DNA of 64,000 nucleotides from Chamaea fasciata (Eukaryota > Chordata > Aves > Passeriformes > Sylviidae). Below are positions 53,319 through 64,000 of the stretch, in pieces. Where the stretch lies: assembly GCA_029207755.1 (NCBI GenBank), contig JARCOQ010000015.1:1044044-1108043 (forward strand), written 5' to 3'. How positions within the stretch are numbered: the stretch's first letter is position 1; every line of letters starts with the position of its first letter. Both the position numbers and the translations under genes were made by a program. The notes beneath the pieces are model-generated. The model was not told the origin of the DNA, searched no databases, and was given only the letters and a program-made list of their open reading frames with translations.

Positions 53319-53998
53319 TCCAGGTGTGCCATGACCCTCTGCCACGTGCCCGTGTGTGCCATGACCCTGAGCTGTGTGCCCGTGTGTGCCATGACCTTTA
53401 GCTGTGTGCCCGTGTGTGCCATGACCCTGAGCTGTGTGCCCGTGTGTGCCATGACCCTGAGCTGTGTGCCCGTGTGTGCCATGACCTTCAGCTGTGTGCC
53501 CGTGTGTGCCATGACCCTCTGCCATGTGCCCGTGTGTGCCATGACCTTGAGCTGTGTGCCCGTGTGTGCCATGACCTTCAGCTGTGTGCCCGTGTGTGCC
53601 ATGACCCTCTGCCATGTGCCCGTGTGTGCCCTGACCTTGAGCTGTGTGCCCGTGTGTGCCATGACCCTGAGCTGTGTGCCCGTGTGTGCCATGACCTTGA
53701 GCTGTGTGCCCGTGTGTGCCATGACCCTGAGCTGTGTGCCCGTGTGTGCCATGACCTTCAGCTGTGTGCCCGTGTGTGCCATGACCCTGAGCTGTGTGCC
53801 CGTGTGTGCCATGACCTTGAGCTGTGTGCCCGTGTGTGCCATGACGTTCAGCTGTGTGCCCGTGTGTGCCATGACCCTCTGCCATGTGCCCGTGTGTGCC
53901 ATGACCCTGAGCTGTGTGCCCGTGTGTGCCATGACCCTCAGCCTAGTGTGCCATGTGTGTCCACGTGTGCCATGACCCTGAGCTGTGTGCCATGAGCC
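53319..53998 (+). repeat. 30-bp-period minisatellite immediately downstream of FGF1
   Basis: About 22 head-to-tail units carrying the core CCCGTGTGTGCCATGAC followed by one of five short variants (CCTGAGCTGT, CTTGAGCTGT, CTTCAGCTGT, CTTTAGCTGT, CCTCTGCCAT). The period is exactly 30 with no insertion or deletion from about 53330 to 53940. The C-D-E order of variants recurs, indicating block duplication. It begins 221 nt after the FGF1 stop and so probably lies in the 3' UTR. Because 30 is divisible by 3, frames remain open on both strands; these are artefacts. Confidence 0.98.
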
Positions 53999-54333
53999 GC
54001 AGCTCCCAGGACCTGCCCTGGGCAGGCACCCAGAAACGTGCCCGAGGGTCACGCCGGTTCCCAGAGAAGTGCACATTCTGTGCCCCCAGGATTTCTAAGG
54101 CAAAGCCTCCCTGCATCCTGTGTGTAAATACATTTATCCATCCAGGTGTGTAGCTTCTGACACGCCCTCGAGCCATTCCAGGTTGCACCATCAGTCCCCT
54201 TAGCCAGGGCCAGCCTGGTAAGTGCCAGCTGGGCATGTTAACTGAACTAGGCAAAGCTCCAGCCTCAGACCTTGGCCTCCCTCATGGCATCAGTAGTGTG
54301 TGTTTCATGCTAGTACCTGCCAAATGTTATTCG

Positions 54334-54346
54334 TATTTATTTATTA
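54334..54346 (+). promoter_or_regulatory. AU-rich element, possible FGF1 3' UTR
   Basis: TATTTATTTATTA contains two overlapping ATTTA motifs typical of mRNA-destabilising elements. The surrounding block 54285-54375 is unique and AT-rich compared with its flanks. AGTAAA follows. Confidence 0.35.
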
Positions 54347-54685
54347 AGTAAATACGTCTCTTCGACAGGCTGTTCATAAGTAATTCCAGGCACCTTGAGG
54401 CTGTCCCGGTGAGGATGGGGCAGTGGCAGTGACTGCCGTGAGCAAGGGGCTGCACAAGGGTGGCAGGGCATCACGCCCATTCCCGGAGGAATTCCTCCCG
54501 CTGCCTCTGTGTCTGGCTAAATGGGGCTCTAAAAATGGCTCTGAGCCCCCTTGGTGGCTCCCAAACCCCCGGTGAAACTGAGTTTCCCCACTGGTGGCAC
54601 CAGGCACATCTCCCAAGCAGCTCGAGAGCCACTCCCGCCAGCTGAGAACATCACCAGAACACCACACTGCCATGCTCCACCCAGA

Positions 54686-54870
54686 GCATCCACAGCTCCT
54701 CTGGAAAACCCGTGCCAGGGCCTCAGCACCCCCACGGGGAAGAATTTCTCTCTAATATCACATCTAAATCTACCATCCTTCATCTTAAATCATTCCCCCC
54801 CTGTCCTATCCTATCAAGGACAGGGACGAGACACAAGTGCGCCCTGCTCCCTGCAAGCTCAGGATCAGCC
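54686..54870 (-). mobile_element. CR1-type LINE 3' fragment, inverted
   Basis: CATCCACAGCTCCTCTGG, CCCACGGGGAAGAATTTCTC, TAATATCACATCTAAATCTA and AAATCATTCCCCCCCTGTCC match the inverted CR1 interior. About 185 bp. Confidence 0.87.
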
Positions 54871-55828
54871 ACCCCACGTGGAGGGAGGAATAAAAGGCAC
54901 TCTGCCCTGCATATTTCTGCAGCAGCAATTAGCCACTAATTGCTGCGCTTTACAATTGCTCTGCTAATTACTGAACTCCTGAACTTCTGCGCTTGCTGGC
55001 TCCCAGACCTTCTCCCCAGCACTGATAGCATCTCTGTAATCCCGGCGCTCCCAGGCAAACGGGAGCTGCCATGGGAATGGTGGAGCCACAGCTGGGAAGG
55101 AGCACGAGCCAGGCCCTTGCACCTTCCCTGTGGCCCTCCAGAGCTGCTTCCCACCTGTGGGATCCACGAGGAAATGGAGGGCAAAGGTGGATTCTGCCAA
55201 TCCTGCAGGTCCCAGCTGCTCCTCTGGGCCAAGAGAGGCACCCAAGCACTGCCTGGCTCAGCTGCTCTGGTGGGCCCAGCAGGATATTCCCATGGCAAAC
55301 ACAAAGCTGGGCAAGACAGGGGGATGTGGACAGCCAACAACACCCACACTTGTCTTAAACACAGTGGTCGCCTTCCCTGTGAGAGCCTGGGCTGTCACTC
55401 AAGTCAAAAAGTGAATTAATGCATGGAGGTTTCTAATTAAACTGGAAAGTTGGACCGTGTAATGCTGGATTTAGCTGTGCTGTCTGGCAACACCTCATTA
55501 ACCCAGGGCACTCTCTCGTTGGGCTTCTGCTGCTCCCAAACCGCCCCCGCAGGTACAGCCTGACACCCAGCTGGGGAAAAATGTCAACACCTGGTCTGAA
55601 AAATAATCCCCGGGGAAGCCGCAGTAATTGCCTCAGACAGATGGGCAGGCCAGCATCGCCCGGAGAAACCATGCTCACCTCGGGGTGTTCGTCCGTAGGG
55701 TGAGAGGCAAAAAAAGGGGAGAATTGTAAGACTTAATAAAATCATGACACGTGAATATCTCTCCCAGTAAGTGCTGGGAGCCTGAGTGTGCTGGGCGAGG
55801 GTTGCTGGGCAGGGCCGGGCTGCGGGAC
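54871..55828. other. FGF1 downstream flank
   Basis: Unique sequence. AATAAA hexamers at 54887 and 55734 are possible distal poly(A) signals for FGF1. No exon is seen. Confidence 0.45.
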
Positions 55829-56080
55829 GGGAGGCACCGTGGAATAAAGAAAACAAATAAACTCAGCCCCGCAGGCTGTCAGGGGATGCCGTGTCCCCTC
55901 GGCGATGCCCGGGAGGCACCGTGGAATAAAGAAAACAAATAAACTCAGCCCCGCAGGCTGTCAGGGGATGCCGTGTCCCCTCCGGATGCCCGGGAGGCAC
56001 CGTGGAATAAAGAAAACAAATAAACTCAGCCCCGCAGGCTGTCAGGGGATGCCGTGTCCCCTCCGGATGCCCGGGAGGTG
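55829..56080 (+). repeat. Three-copy 81-82-bp tandem repeat carrying paired AATAAA hexamers
   Basis: Copies begin near 55831, 55913 and 55994, and a partial fourth begins at 56075. Each copy has GAGGCACCGTGGAATAAAG, then AAACAAATAAACTCAGCC, then a GC-rich half ending GTCCCCT. Copies are nearly identical, so duplication is recent. Six AATAAA hexamers result, followed by a CpG-rich block. Confidence 0.97.
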
Positions 56081-56420
56081 GCGGTGCCGAAGCGCCGGGA
56101 GCTCGGGCGGCAGCGGGGACCGGGCATCCCCCGGCGCTGCCGCTGCCAGCGGGCGGACACGGCAGCGCCAACATCTGGCTCAACATCTGGCGCACAAATG
56201 GAGCGAGAGGCGCGGGACGCGGAGGGTCCCCCCTGTGCCGCTGCAGCGCGGGGACCCCCGAGGGGAGCACAGCGGGGTCAGGCTCCCGGCAAAACCGCTC
56301 ATCCCACAGCGCGCCTTCTCCTTCCTCTTCCTCTCACCCCGCGGCTGCTTTGCCCATGAGACAGCGCTCGGCTCCGGCCCGAAGAGCCAAACCAACCCGA
56401 GCGACAGAGCCTGGAACAGT
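56081..56420. other. CpG-rich patch after the 81-bp repeat
   Basis: CpG-dense for about 300 bp. On the plus strand CAACATCTGG is duplicated (56168 and 56183). No coding exon is recognised. It may be an orphan island. Confidence 0.4.
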
Positions 56421-56625
56421 CTGTTATTAAAGTCTGGGAACCGATGGGAATCCAAGCAAAAGGAAAGCTCGGGTTTCTGCTGCTTTCCTGCGGTCGGCAT
56501 TTTGGAAAGGCTGCCGGAGGACACACACGGCTCGGGACGGGAGCTGTGGGACACAGCGCTGGCCACCACGAGGTCCTGCAGCACTGTCCCCTCGGAAGCT
56601 CCGGCAGGGAGCCAGGGAGCCCTGC

Positions 56626-56708
56626 AGCCCCAGCCTGGCCCCTGGGGATCCCTGCAGTGTCCCAGCCCCAGCCTGGCCCCTGGGGATGCTCATCCCTGCA
56701 GTGTCCCC
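56626..56708 (+). repeat. About 41-bp duplication
   Basis: CAGCCCCAGCCTGGCCCCTG plus GGGAT and CCCTGCAGTGTCCC occur twice. The CCCTGCAGTGTCCC part is the same core as the 33-kb minisatellite. Confidence 0.88.
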
Positions 56709-58432
56709 CCCTCCACACATCCCCCCCAGCACCCTCCACTGCAGCCCAGAGCCCCCTCCCCACTGCCCTGAGCATACACCAAACCATTTTGGGATGTCCT
56801 GACTGAGAGGGACAGCACATCTATTCCCCTTTGTGCCCTGACTCTGTTTTTAGAGCCCCCAAGCTGAGGAGGGAGCTGGGGTAAACCTCTGTCCAGAGTA
56901 GTGGAACAGTGTAGATCTGCTGCTTAAAAAGGAGTGATTTCCACGAGGAAGGTCCCGTTGGGAAGAATGGAGGGATTTGCCAGAGCAAAGCCTGCCAAAC
57001 CTCTGCCTCACAGCATCACCACGGTTCTTGCAGGTTGGGCTCTCTCTCAGCACGTGCAGCAATTTGTTCTGGCTAGTGAGGGCAGCTTGTGGCAAGCGCT
57101 AATCCCAGCTCTGGGGTCGAGCCCCTCAGGAGACGGGAGAGGCCCCCACTGGCGGCCCTGGCTCCTCCCGAGACACTGAGCATCCAAAAGCAGCAGCTTT
57201 GTGTAATCCCCACACAAAGAGGTGGTCACTGCTAATGGGTTTACCTGCTTCATTCTCCCTGGCCCTTCCTGCCTCTCAGGGTTTTCCCTTCCCCACTGGC
57301 TCGGCACTACAGGAAACTCTGCTTCCCCCATTAAGCAGCTCGTCTGCAGCAGGACAGGCAAATGCATTTATCCTGCTGAATTCCCGAGCCGTGACACGGC
57401 GGCGTTTCCAGGACGTGAATCCTCTGTCACTCACATCCTTCCCTGCCCTGCTTCCGCAGCTGAGCCCGTGACACATTTATCAATTTATCACAGAGCACCT
57501 TCCACGCCCCTGGCTCCCAAAGCACTTCCCCTGGGACCATCTGCTGCCACCCCCAACTGCCCAGAGGAACCCCGATGGTCGTGGTGATCACCAAAACATC
57601 TCCCAGCCCGCTGCCAGGGCTCATCCCTGCCCAGCACAGCCCCACACCAGAGGCTCCTGGTGGTGGGTACACTTGGGACAAGCTCAAACACTCCCCACCA
57701 CCCCAAATTTACTGTCGTCTGCAGATATTATCCCAACATGGGTCTCCTCTTCCTGCAGGAGAGAACGTGGGAAGGATATTCACACCCGCGCGTGCCGAAA
57801 GAGCCAACCACTGCAACGTGCCTCAATTAAAAATGGTTTCTAGGCTCAGCCTAGCAGATGTTGGCCTAATCTGGGGATCACAGCACTGCTGGGCAGGACA
57901 CTGGGCAGGAAAATAATTTCCAGGCACAGCCATAAAAGTTACAACTTGATAACTCGGGCTGCGAGGTTTGTGCTCCTTAGAGAACAAGGCTTCAAGCTCA
58001 GGTCCAAACCCTGCTCTCCAAGGACAGCCCCAGCTTTCCGAAGCAAATCCAAGCACAACTCAAAGCCATCAGAATCCAATCGCTGCTCACTCAAGCAGAT
58101 CCCCCTTGTCACTGAGCACGGAAATTCAATATATGGGAAGAAACTGCAACAAAAAACCGAAATTCTGTTTATTTTCTTAGCAGGAGTTTGGCCTAAACCC
58201 CTCACTTTTGGAAAGAGAGTCAGTAACTCTGTCACTTCTTTTTTTATCCTCCTTTAATTACTTTTCTAACCTAAATGAGAACCAAAAGGAAGGCTTGGGG
58301 CACTATCACAGCATTGCTGGCCAGATGTACCCTGGCCAAAAACGCGATTCCAAAATGAGACACTGCGTAATGAATTCTAACTAAAACACTGTTTCACCAG
58401 TTTTCCTCAGAATCTGGACAGGCTTTCCAATA
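56709..58432. other. Intergenic, nothing recognised
   Basis: Unique sequence, AT-richer at 57.8-58.4 kb. No exon, RNA gene or mobile element is supported. Confidence 0.5.
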
Positions 58433-58433
58433 C

Positions 58434-58449
58434 AAAAAAAAAAAAAAAA
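58434..58449 (+). repeat. A16 tract
   Basis: Sixteen A followed closely by a T8 run (58453-58460), an A/T-run hairpin-like pair. Confidence 0.9.
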
Positions 58450-58988
58450 TCATTTTTTTTTCTAGCCAAACAACCTGTGTAAGAAAGTTTGGGAAGGGCA
58501 TCCACGAGGATGTCAGTTGTCATTGGAGATGCTTTCCTTTGTGTCCAAAGGAAAAGGCACAGGGACACTGCGTTGGCTTTAGCTCCACCAACACCTTGAG
58601 GAAACCCTCCACCCACGCTGCTGTGCTGGGTAACTCAGCTCCTTCACCCGTCAGGCTTTAACTTTCTGTGGAGTTTACATTGTGTTAAGCCCATCTAGAC
58701 AGCGAACCATTTCCTCCTGCTTAACAGCCCCGCCGCTCCTCGCTCCTCGCCGGCCCCCGGCACGCCGCTAAGCCCCGGCGATTAACACTGTCCCCACCAC
58801 AGAGCTGAGAGGTCCCCACGGCTCCCAAACGGCCTCTGCTCCCCCGGCCTGCTCTGGGCTGGGGTTCTGGGATGGATCTGCCTCCCTCCTAACGCTTGGC
58901 ACACATTAATTCTTTCTGCGCCCATGGGATGGGTCCCAGCGTGCAGAGAGCTGCTCCACGCACCGTCCTGCTCCCCCAGCCAGGAGCT

Positions 58989-59024
58989 GTTCCATTTTAT
59001 TCCATTCTGTTCCATTCTGTTCCC
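58989..59024 (+). repeat. 10-bp TTCCATTCTG tandem repeat
   Basis: TTCCATTTTA, TTCCATTCTG, TTCCATTCTG and TTCCCC in tandem. Confidence 0.9.
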
Positions 59025-62000
59025 CCAAACCCTTCAAAACCACCTCTTCTCCTTCCTCGCTGAAATGCAGTCTTAGACCTCATTTTTTTTTTAGGAAAAT
59101 CCTTTTCCTGGTGCCCCTCACTGCTCTCTCAGGAGCTGCCCGCATTCCCAGGTCCTGCTGTCCTGCGCTGCCGCAGCTCCCACCCCGCTGCTGCCCACCC
59201 CATCTCCCAGCTCACCTGCCTCTGTAACCAAGCAGAAATCACACCCCACAGAAGAGTTAAACCAGCCTGGAGAGTTGCTTCTGCCCCACTTTGCTGCCTG
59301 AACGCCGTCCAAAAGGAATTACGCAGCACAAAAACCCCGGCCAGGAGCACTGAGGCTCCGCAGGGACAGACAGACAGCAGCAGCACCGGCCACCCCGTCC
59401 TCTCCAGGATTTTCCCCCCAAGGCCATTTCCATTCACAAACACCAATGGGTTTTCTTTCCCCGAGCTGCCAGCTCTGAACCCCCAGCCTGGGGCTCTCCC
59501 CTGGCAGGCGGCGCTGCCTGGCCCTGTCCCCACACTGTCCTTGTCCCCTCCGGCCACAGGGACCCCGAGGAGGCCAACACAAACTGCCAGTGGGACGCCA
59601 GGCGTAACACCGACAAATCTGCAAATAAGTGTTGAAAATAAGAAGAAAAGAAGGAATGAAAGGAGCCAGAGGAAGGAATCTGCTCGGGGAACAGCTCCAT
59701 CTGGGCTTGGCACCAGGGCGCACTCACCACATCGCGGCTGAAGGGCCCATGGGCTCTGGCCAGGACGGAGCTGCTGGCCCCGGCCCCGCAGGCTTCGGCC
59801 AGTTCAAACGCTGAGCCTGCAGGAATTCTCTGCTGAAACGGGGGCCACACAGCCAGGCATTCCTGAAAAAACAAAAGAGGTGCGTGCTGCCCTCGCTCCC
59901 CCGCCCTGGCCAGGCCCCCAGCAGCAGGAGCAGCATCACCTCAGGTCTCTGTCCCACAGAGTCGTCGCTTCCTGCCTGGGCTTCATTTATCCCACGTGTT
60001 TATTTTCTATACAGGTAGTCCTGAAATATGGCAGTTTGGACTTTCGAGGCTTCCCTGCTCACTGGGGTAAACCCCGCATGTGGGATGACGAGGAGATGGA
60101 ATCAGCCAGCGCTGATTCTGTGCTCTGGCTTCTGCCAGCTCCACAGAGCCTCTGGGGGCTTTGGGGGGTTTTGTTTCTTGGCCTTTTTTTGCCTTTTTTT
60201 TCTCCCTTTTTTTAACTGAACTCATTCTTTTAACACTTCCTAGCTTCAATATTTTCAAAAGTTAGAAATAAGAAAAAAAAAAAAAAAAAGCTCTGCTGAG
60301 ATCTACTTTTCCAGGTTGTCATGAAAATAAGAGAATCTCCCAGGATGCCATGAGTGATTGCTGGGACGTGCCAATGGAACAGCGACCACAGGTCCTGTTC
60401 TGGGAGGATAACAGTGCTCCCCCACCTCACCAGGACCTTAAATCTGGGCATTTTGGGACAGAGCCTCTCTGTGATGATGACAACAGGATGCTCAGCCCCA
60501 GCTGGAGCAGTGCCATGACCATCCCCCAGCTCAAGGATCAAGAATGTGAATTAAAAGAAAGAAAGAAAAAAACCCCTCTTTGAAATCAGTTTTAAGTAAA
60601 CAAAAAATTGATCTCACAAGCTTCAGTAACCACAAGCATAAATTTGGGGTTGGCTGGGCTCTGTTTTGCTTGGGCTCCTCTGCATCACATATGAAGCCTA
60701 TTTTAGGATGATTTGCTTGAGCGGTTCAGCACATCACCAGGGCCAACGTGCACTGCACAGTCACCCAGGAGCCGCTGCTGTCCCCACGGCCACGGGGAGA
60801 GGGAGTGGCAGAGCTGGTCTGGAGGGCAAACAAAGCCCCTCACCCCTTGGGCGAGCCCTGGCACGAGTTCTCCCACTCAGCCTCTCCTGCTGCTGGCCAC
60901 GTTCTCAGCTACACTGAGCCTGCTGCCTGTTTTTATCCCCAGCCTGGAAGGAGCTCCTGGATGCCTGTCCTTGCGCCAAGACAGGCAGCTGTGGCAGCTG
61001 TCACCTCCCCAAGGCAGGGACAGAGGCACGGCACAGCCAGTGATCTCCACACTCCCACAGCTCGGCTGCAGCAGAGGGAAAGCAGAGCCCTGCCCTGCCC
61101 GAGGAGTGGCAGGAGAATGGCACAGCCGCAGGGAGGAACATCTCACCACAACCTTCTGGAGACACAAGGGCCTGGGGGAGGCTGTCCTTGGCCAGAGGCT
61201 GGGAGCTCCTGCGCTCCCAGGCAGAGGGAAGGCAGGGAACTGCTGCCAGCCTGGCCCTGGACACTCCTCTGCTTCCCAAAACCTTCCACCCATTCCAACA
61301 GCAGCCACTGCCTGCCCCCAGCTCCCTCAGCACCCCCAGGCTCAGGGCACACTGCTATGGTCAAAACACTCCTTCCCTACCTGCTGGCAAAGCAGGAGCA
61401 GGGAGGAAGAGCCATTCCCTCATCCTCACAGGAGAGGGGAGGCCAGGCTTGGCTGGGAATAGGAACCCCCAGGTAATGGGGTGAAGGGAGCAGGACCCCC
61501 AGGCAATGGGGGATGAGCTCAGAGCTCTGGGGTGGATGCAGCCCGACGCAGAAGCACAAATCCAGCACAGAACAGTGCAGGCTGCTGTGAAATCAAAGTA
61601 TAAATTGCCGGGGCTGACACATCAGTGCCGAGGCTGGAGGCCACACACAGCTGGAGCTTCACCTGCCCTGACAAAAAGAGCAAACCGAACTCACACCTAT
61701 CAAACGCTGGCAGCTCATCCCCAAGTATTTTGCATTTAAAGAATGGCTGCTGTTATCTTCCAAAACTCTCTGATTAAAATCTATGTCTAACTGGAATGAC
61801 TGCAGGTTGGCTGCTTTTATTCATTCCCTATGAGCGAACTGCTCGGTTTTCCAGAATCCCAGCACAGAAACGCTCCCCACTGAGATGAACAGGACGTGCT
61901 TTTAGTGGTTTAGCAACTGTGCATCCTGTGTGTCCTCCGTGACAGCCACGAGCCCCACCACGGCTCCCTCACACTGCTTTAAGCACATCTGCACTTTTGT

Positions 62001-62027
62001 AGGAATTTAATATAAATACATATTTAT
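59025..62027. other. Intergenic, nothing recognised
   Basis: About 3 kb. An A17 tract at 60273-60289 and T-runs at 60185-60210 are the only simple repeats. Long frames at 60.7-61.5 kb are compositional and lack splice context. Confidence 0.5.
60273..60289 (+). repeat. A17 tract
   Basis: Seventeen A, following AATAAG. Confidence 0.9.
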
Positions 62028-62104
62028 ATCTGGTCCAGGAGTTGGACTTGATGATCCCTGCGGGTCCCTTCCAGCACAGGATATTCCGTGATTCTGTGAT
62101 ATAT
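62028..62104 (+). mobile_element. CR1-type LINE 3' fragment
   Basis: GGTCCAGGAGTTGGACTTGA, TGATCCCTGCGGGTCCCTTC and AGGATATTCCGTGATTCTGT are the last 75 bp of a CR1, plus orientation, with the expected octamer-like ATTCTGTG end. Confidence 0.9.
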
Positions 62105-64000
62105 TTGTCATACGTTCAGGAAGGCTGACTTTTCAAAGTCTTGCAGGGTTTGGAACAAGCAACCATTATAATCAGGAAAAGAGCAGAGTGAGACATCTCC
62201 CATCTTTTTATGGAATAAAAGTCCCATTTCTATCATTGCAGGGATAGATCAGATATTAAACTCAAGCTACCTGAATACTGGAAAAAAAAAATCTACAAAG
62301 GATTCTACAACGAAAATTCCGTACTATTGTTGTGAGATTTTAACATTTCAAGACAGGCGGGAAAAATATTTCTCACCTACCACAGGAAATCAACTGGAAT
62401 TTCTGTGGGAAAGAGCCTGACCTGCTGAAGCACACAAAGATCACACGGAGACACGAGGGCCAGGGCAGCACCTCACCTCACTCGCCAAAGTCAGCTCAGG
62501 TGTGAGCATCACCTTGCACAGAACCTGGATCTCTTCCCCCCACAACAGCGTCTTCAAGCCCTGTGTGGTTCTGGTGCATGCCTGGATGGAAAGAATAATT
62601 CCAATTATCCATTAGCTGCCATTGTTCGGCATTACTGACGTTCTGTATTCTGCTGCTGCTGCTTAAAACCTGCCATGGTTGGCTGGAGGAAACCGGAGGA
62701 TGGCCCAGGAGGTTTCTTAAGTGTGGTTTCCATCAAGATATTTCACTTTTAAAAATTTTTTATGCTTTTGCTGATTTTATTCCAATCTAACAGATCTTAA
62801 TCTCTCTATCAGCAGCATCTGCACTGCTGTGAGAGAGCAGCATCTCCGTGGACAGATGAGAGGGGGCACAAGGGACAAAGCCTCCGTCCCCAGGGCTTGT
62901 CCTCCCTGGTCTCAGCAGCCTGCAATGTCCCACTCCAGAGCACAGGAGCTTTAACCACCTGCTGCCAGCGGGAAATGACAATGACAGGGAGAAAAGGCAG
63001 ATTTTATTGTGTCTGGAGGACTGCAGCGCTGTGAAGCTGAAGTATTTAAATAGACAAGAATCTTTTGTCCAGGAAACTGAGCACTAATAATAACATTTCC
63101 TCCCGCAAAGAAGGCTTCTTCCCAGCTGCTTTCCACGGTCTCTGCCTCCTCCTGTTCTCTGGCACTGTCCCAGACCTCGTCACCCCCCTTTCCCCTCTCA
63201 GGCTACACAACACCCCACGGTTTTCCAGGCTGCCTTCACTCCACGCCCCAGCTTTCCCTCCTCCACCAAACATCCGGATTTTCTATTTGATTCCCTGCTC
63301 TGTTTTCTCCTCCAGGCTGCCTTGGCAAGCACACACCAGAAAGAGGAAGCCTCTCCTCTGGTTCTGGTGCCCAGAGCCACGGCACACCCCAGTCCCCCCA
63401 TCCTTACTGGGAGAGCCTGGCCCTGCTCATACACACAGAGCACGGGACACCAGCACAGAGTCACCACCAGCACCTTTTCCCAAATGCCCACAGCTTCCCA
63501 AAGCTACGGGGGAATTTTAAGAGGGATGAAAGAGGGCACGGCCCAACATTCCATCTGCTCATCAACTTTCCAAACCCTGGCCAGAGCATGGAGGTGCTCC
63601 AGCTCTCCAACCAGCTACAAATTATTGAATTATTCATTCATTTCCTATGGGCACGCTTCCCAAGTCAGCCCTAAGGGAAATCCACCCCCGGACACCCAGT
63701 CCTGTGTGTGGGTGTCAGGATCCACTGCTGCGGCAGCAGAAAGACACTCGGGGTAGCTGGGTAAGGGAAGGCAAGGGAATTTCCTGGAGCAAAGACCAAG
63801 CCCTGATTTGTTCCTGCCAGCACAGAACAATATGCTGGAGGAGCCAGCAGCCATCCCCTGAGGGAGCAGAGCTGTGGTTCCCATCCTCCCCTCTGGAATA
63901 ACATCCCTGTCCCCATGGCTGGTGGGTCAAACACCAGTGGTGGCAGGAGCCAAGGGCTGGGGGTCCCCTGGGACCATCCCACTGCACCCTTACAGCCTCC
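62105..64000. other. Intergenic, nothing recognised
   Basis: Unique sequence to the window end. The gene next to FGF1 in other vertebrates (SPRY4) is not in this part; I see no cysteine-rich Sprouty frame. Confidence 0.5.

Larger units (their letters stand above)
53099..54375 (+). other. FGF1: FGF1 3' UTR candidate
   Basis: Downstream of the stop there is 220 nt of unique sequence, then the 30-bp minisatellite, then unique sequence to an AU-rich element. There is no AATAAA before 54.88 kb. AGTAAA at 54347-54352 is a weaker variant signal, so the 3' end is uncertain. Confidence 0.4.

Noticed and set aside
53319..53998. CRISPR-like array of 30-bp repeats
   Set aside because: Units are directly head to tail without unique spacers, there is no cas gene, and the genome is vertebrate.
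53184..54076. Open frames of 190-255 codons on both strands with a repeated decapeptide
   Set aside because: They lie wholly in the 30-bp minisatellite. A 30-bp unit without stops keeps frames open automatically, and no splice or homology support exists.
62105..64000. SPRY4, the usual neighbour on the far side of FGF1
   Set aside because: No Sprouty cysteine-rich frame is visible; it must lie outside the window if synteny holds.

Overview
This is a eukaryotic, almost certainly avian, nuclear window. The evidence is two vertebrate genes with canonical GT-AG introns, about sixteen short 3'-end fragments that resemble CR1 LINEs, GC-rich minisatellites, and an FGF1 protein with bird-type residues such as Asn131-Ser132 and Leu134. 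The exact bird order cannot be read from the sequence; a passerine is plausible. No operon, CRISPR array or other prokaryotic system is present.

Layout. Positions 195-17018 on the minus strand hold the first four coding exons of ARHGAP26 (GRAF1), a BAR-PH-RhoGAP-SH3 protein. The exons are at 16865-17018, 1576-1671, 600-661 and 195-266, and intron 1 is about 15.2 kb. The rest of the gene lies beyond position 1. Exon 1 sits in a strong CpG island promoter (about 16.8-17.65 kb) with two CCAAT boxes and a GC box. Positions 48651-53098 on the plus strand hold the complete 155-codon coding sequence of FGF1 in three exons: 48651-48819, 52106-52209 and 52904-53098. The two genes are divergent, with about 31.6 kb between their start codons. 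This is the same head-to-head arrangement as on human chromosome 5q31.

Between and around the genes I see no further protein-coding exon. The 17-48.6 kb interval holds the ARHGAP26 upstream region, several orphan CpG-rich patches, two of them ending in good splice-donor sequences (GT at 32559 and 35675; candidate untranslated FGF1 first exons), and several AT-rich segments that look like conserved non-coding elements. It also holds minisatellites at 26.0 kb and 33.3-34.1 kb. Downstream of FGF1 are a strict 30-bp-period minisatellite (53319-53998), an AU-rich element near 54.33 kb, an 81-82-bp tandem repeat packed with AATAAA hexamers (55.83-56.08 kb), and about 8 kb without recognisable genes.

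Functionally, ARHGAP26 is a membrane-bending RhoA/Cdc42 GAP used in endocytosis and adhesion, and FGF1 is a leaderless heparin-binding growth factor. They share a regulatory neighbourhood but no direct pathway visible here. The most unusual material is the repeat architecture (a 188-bp higher-order repeat, the 30-bp array next to the FGF1 stop codon, and the AATAAA-bearing array), a tandem CAGCAG acceptor at FGF1 exon 3, and unusual FGF1 substitutions. I found nothing that amounts to a new biological system.
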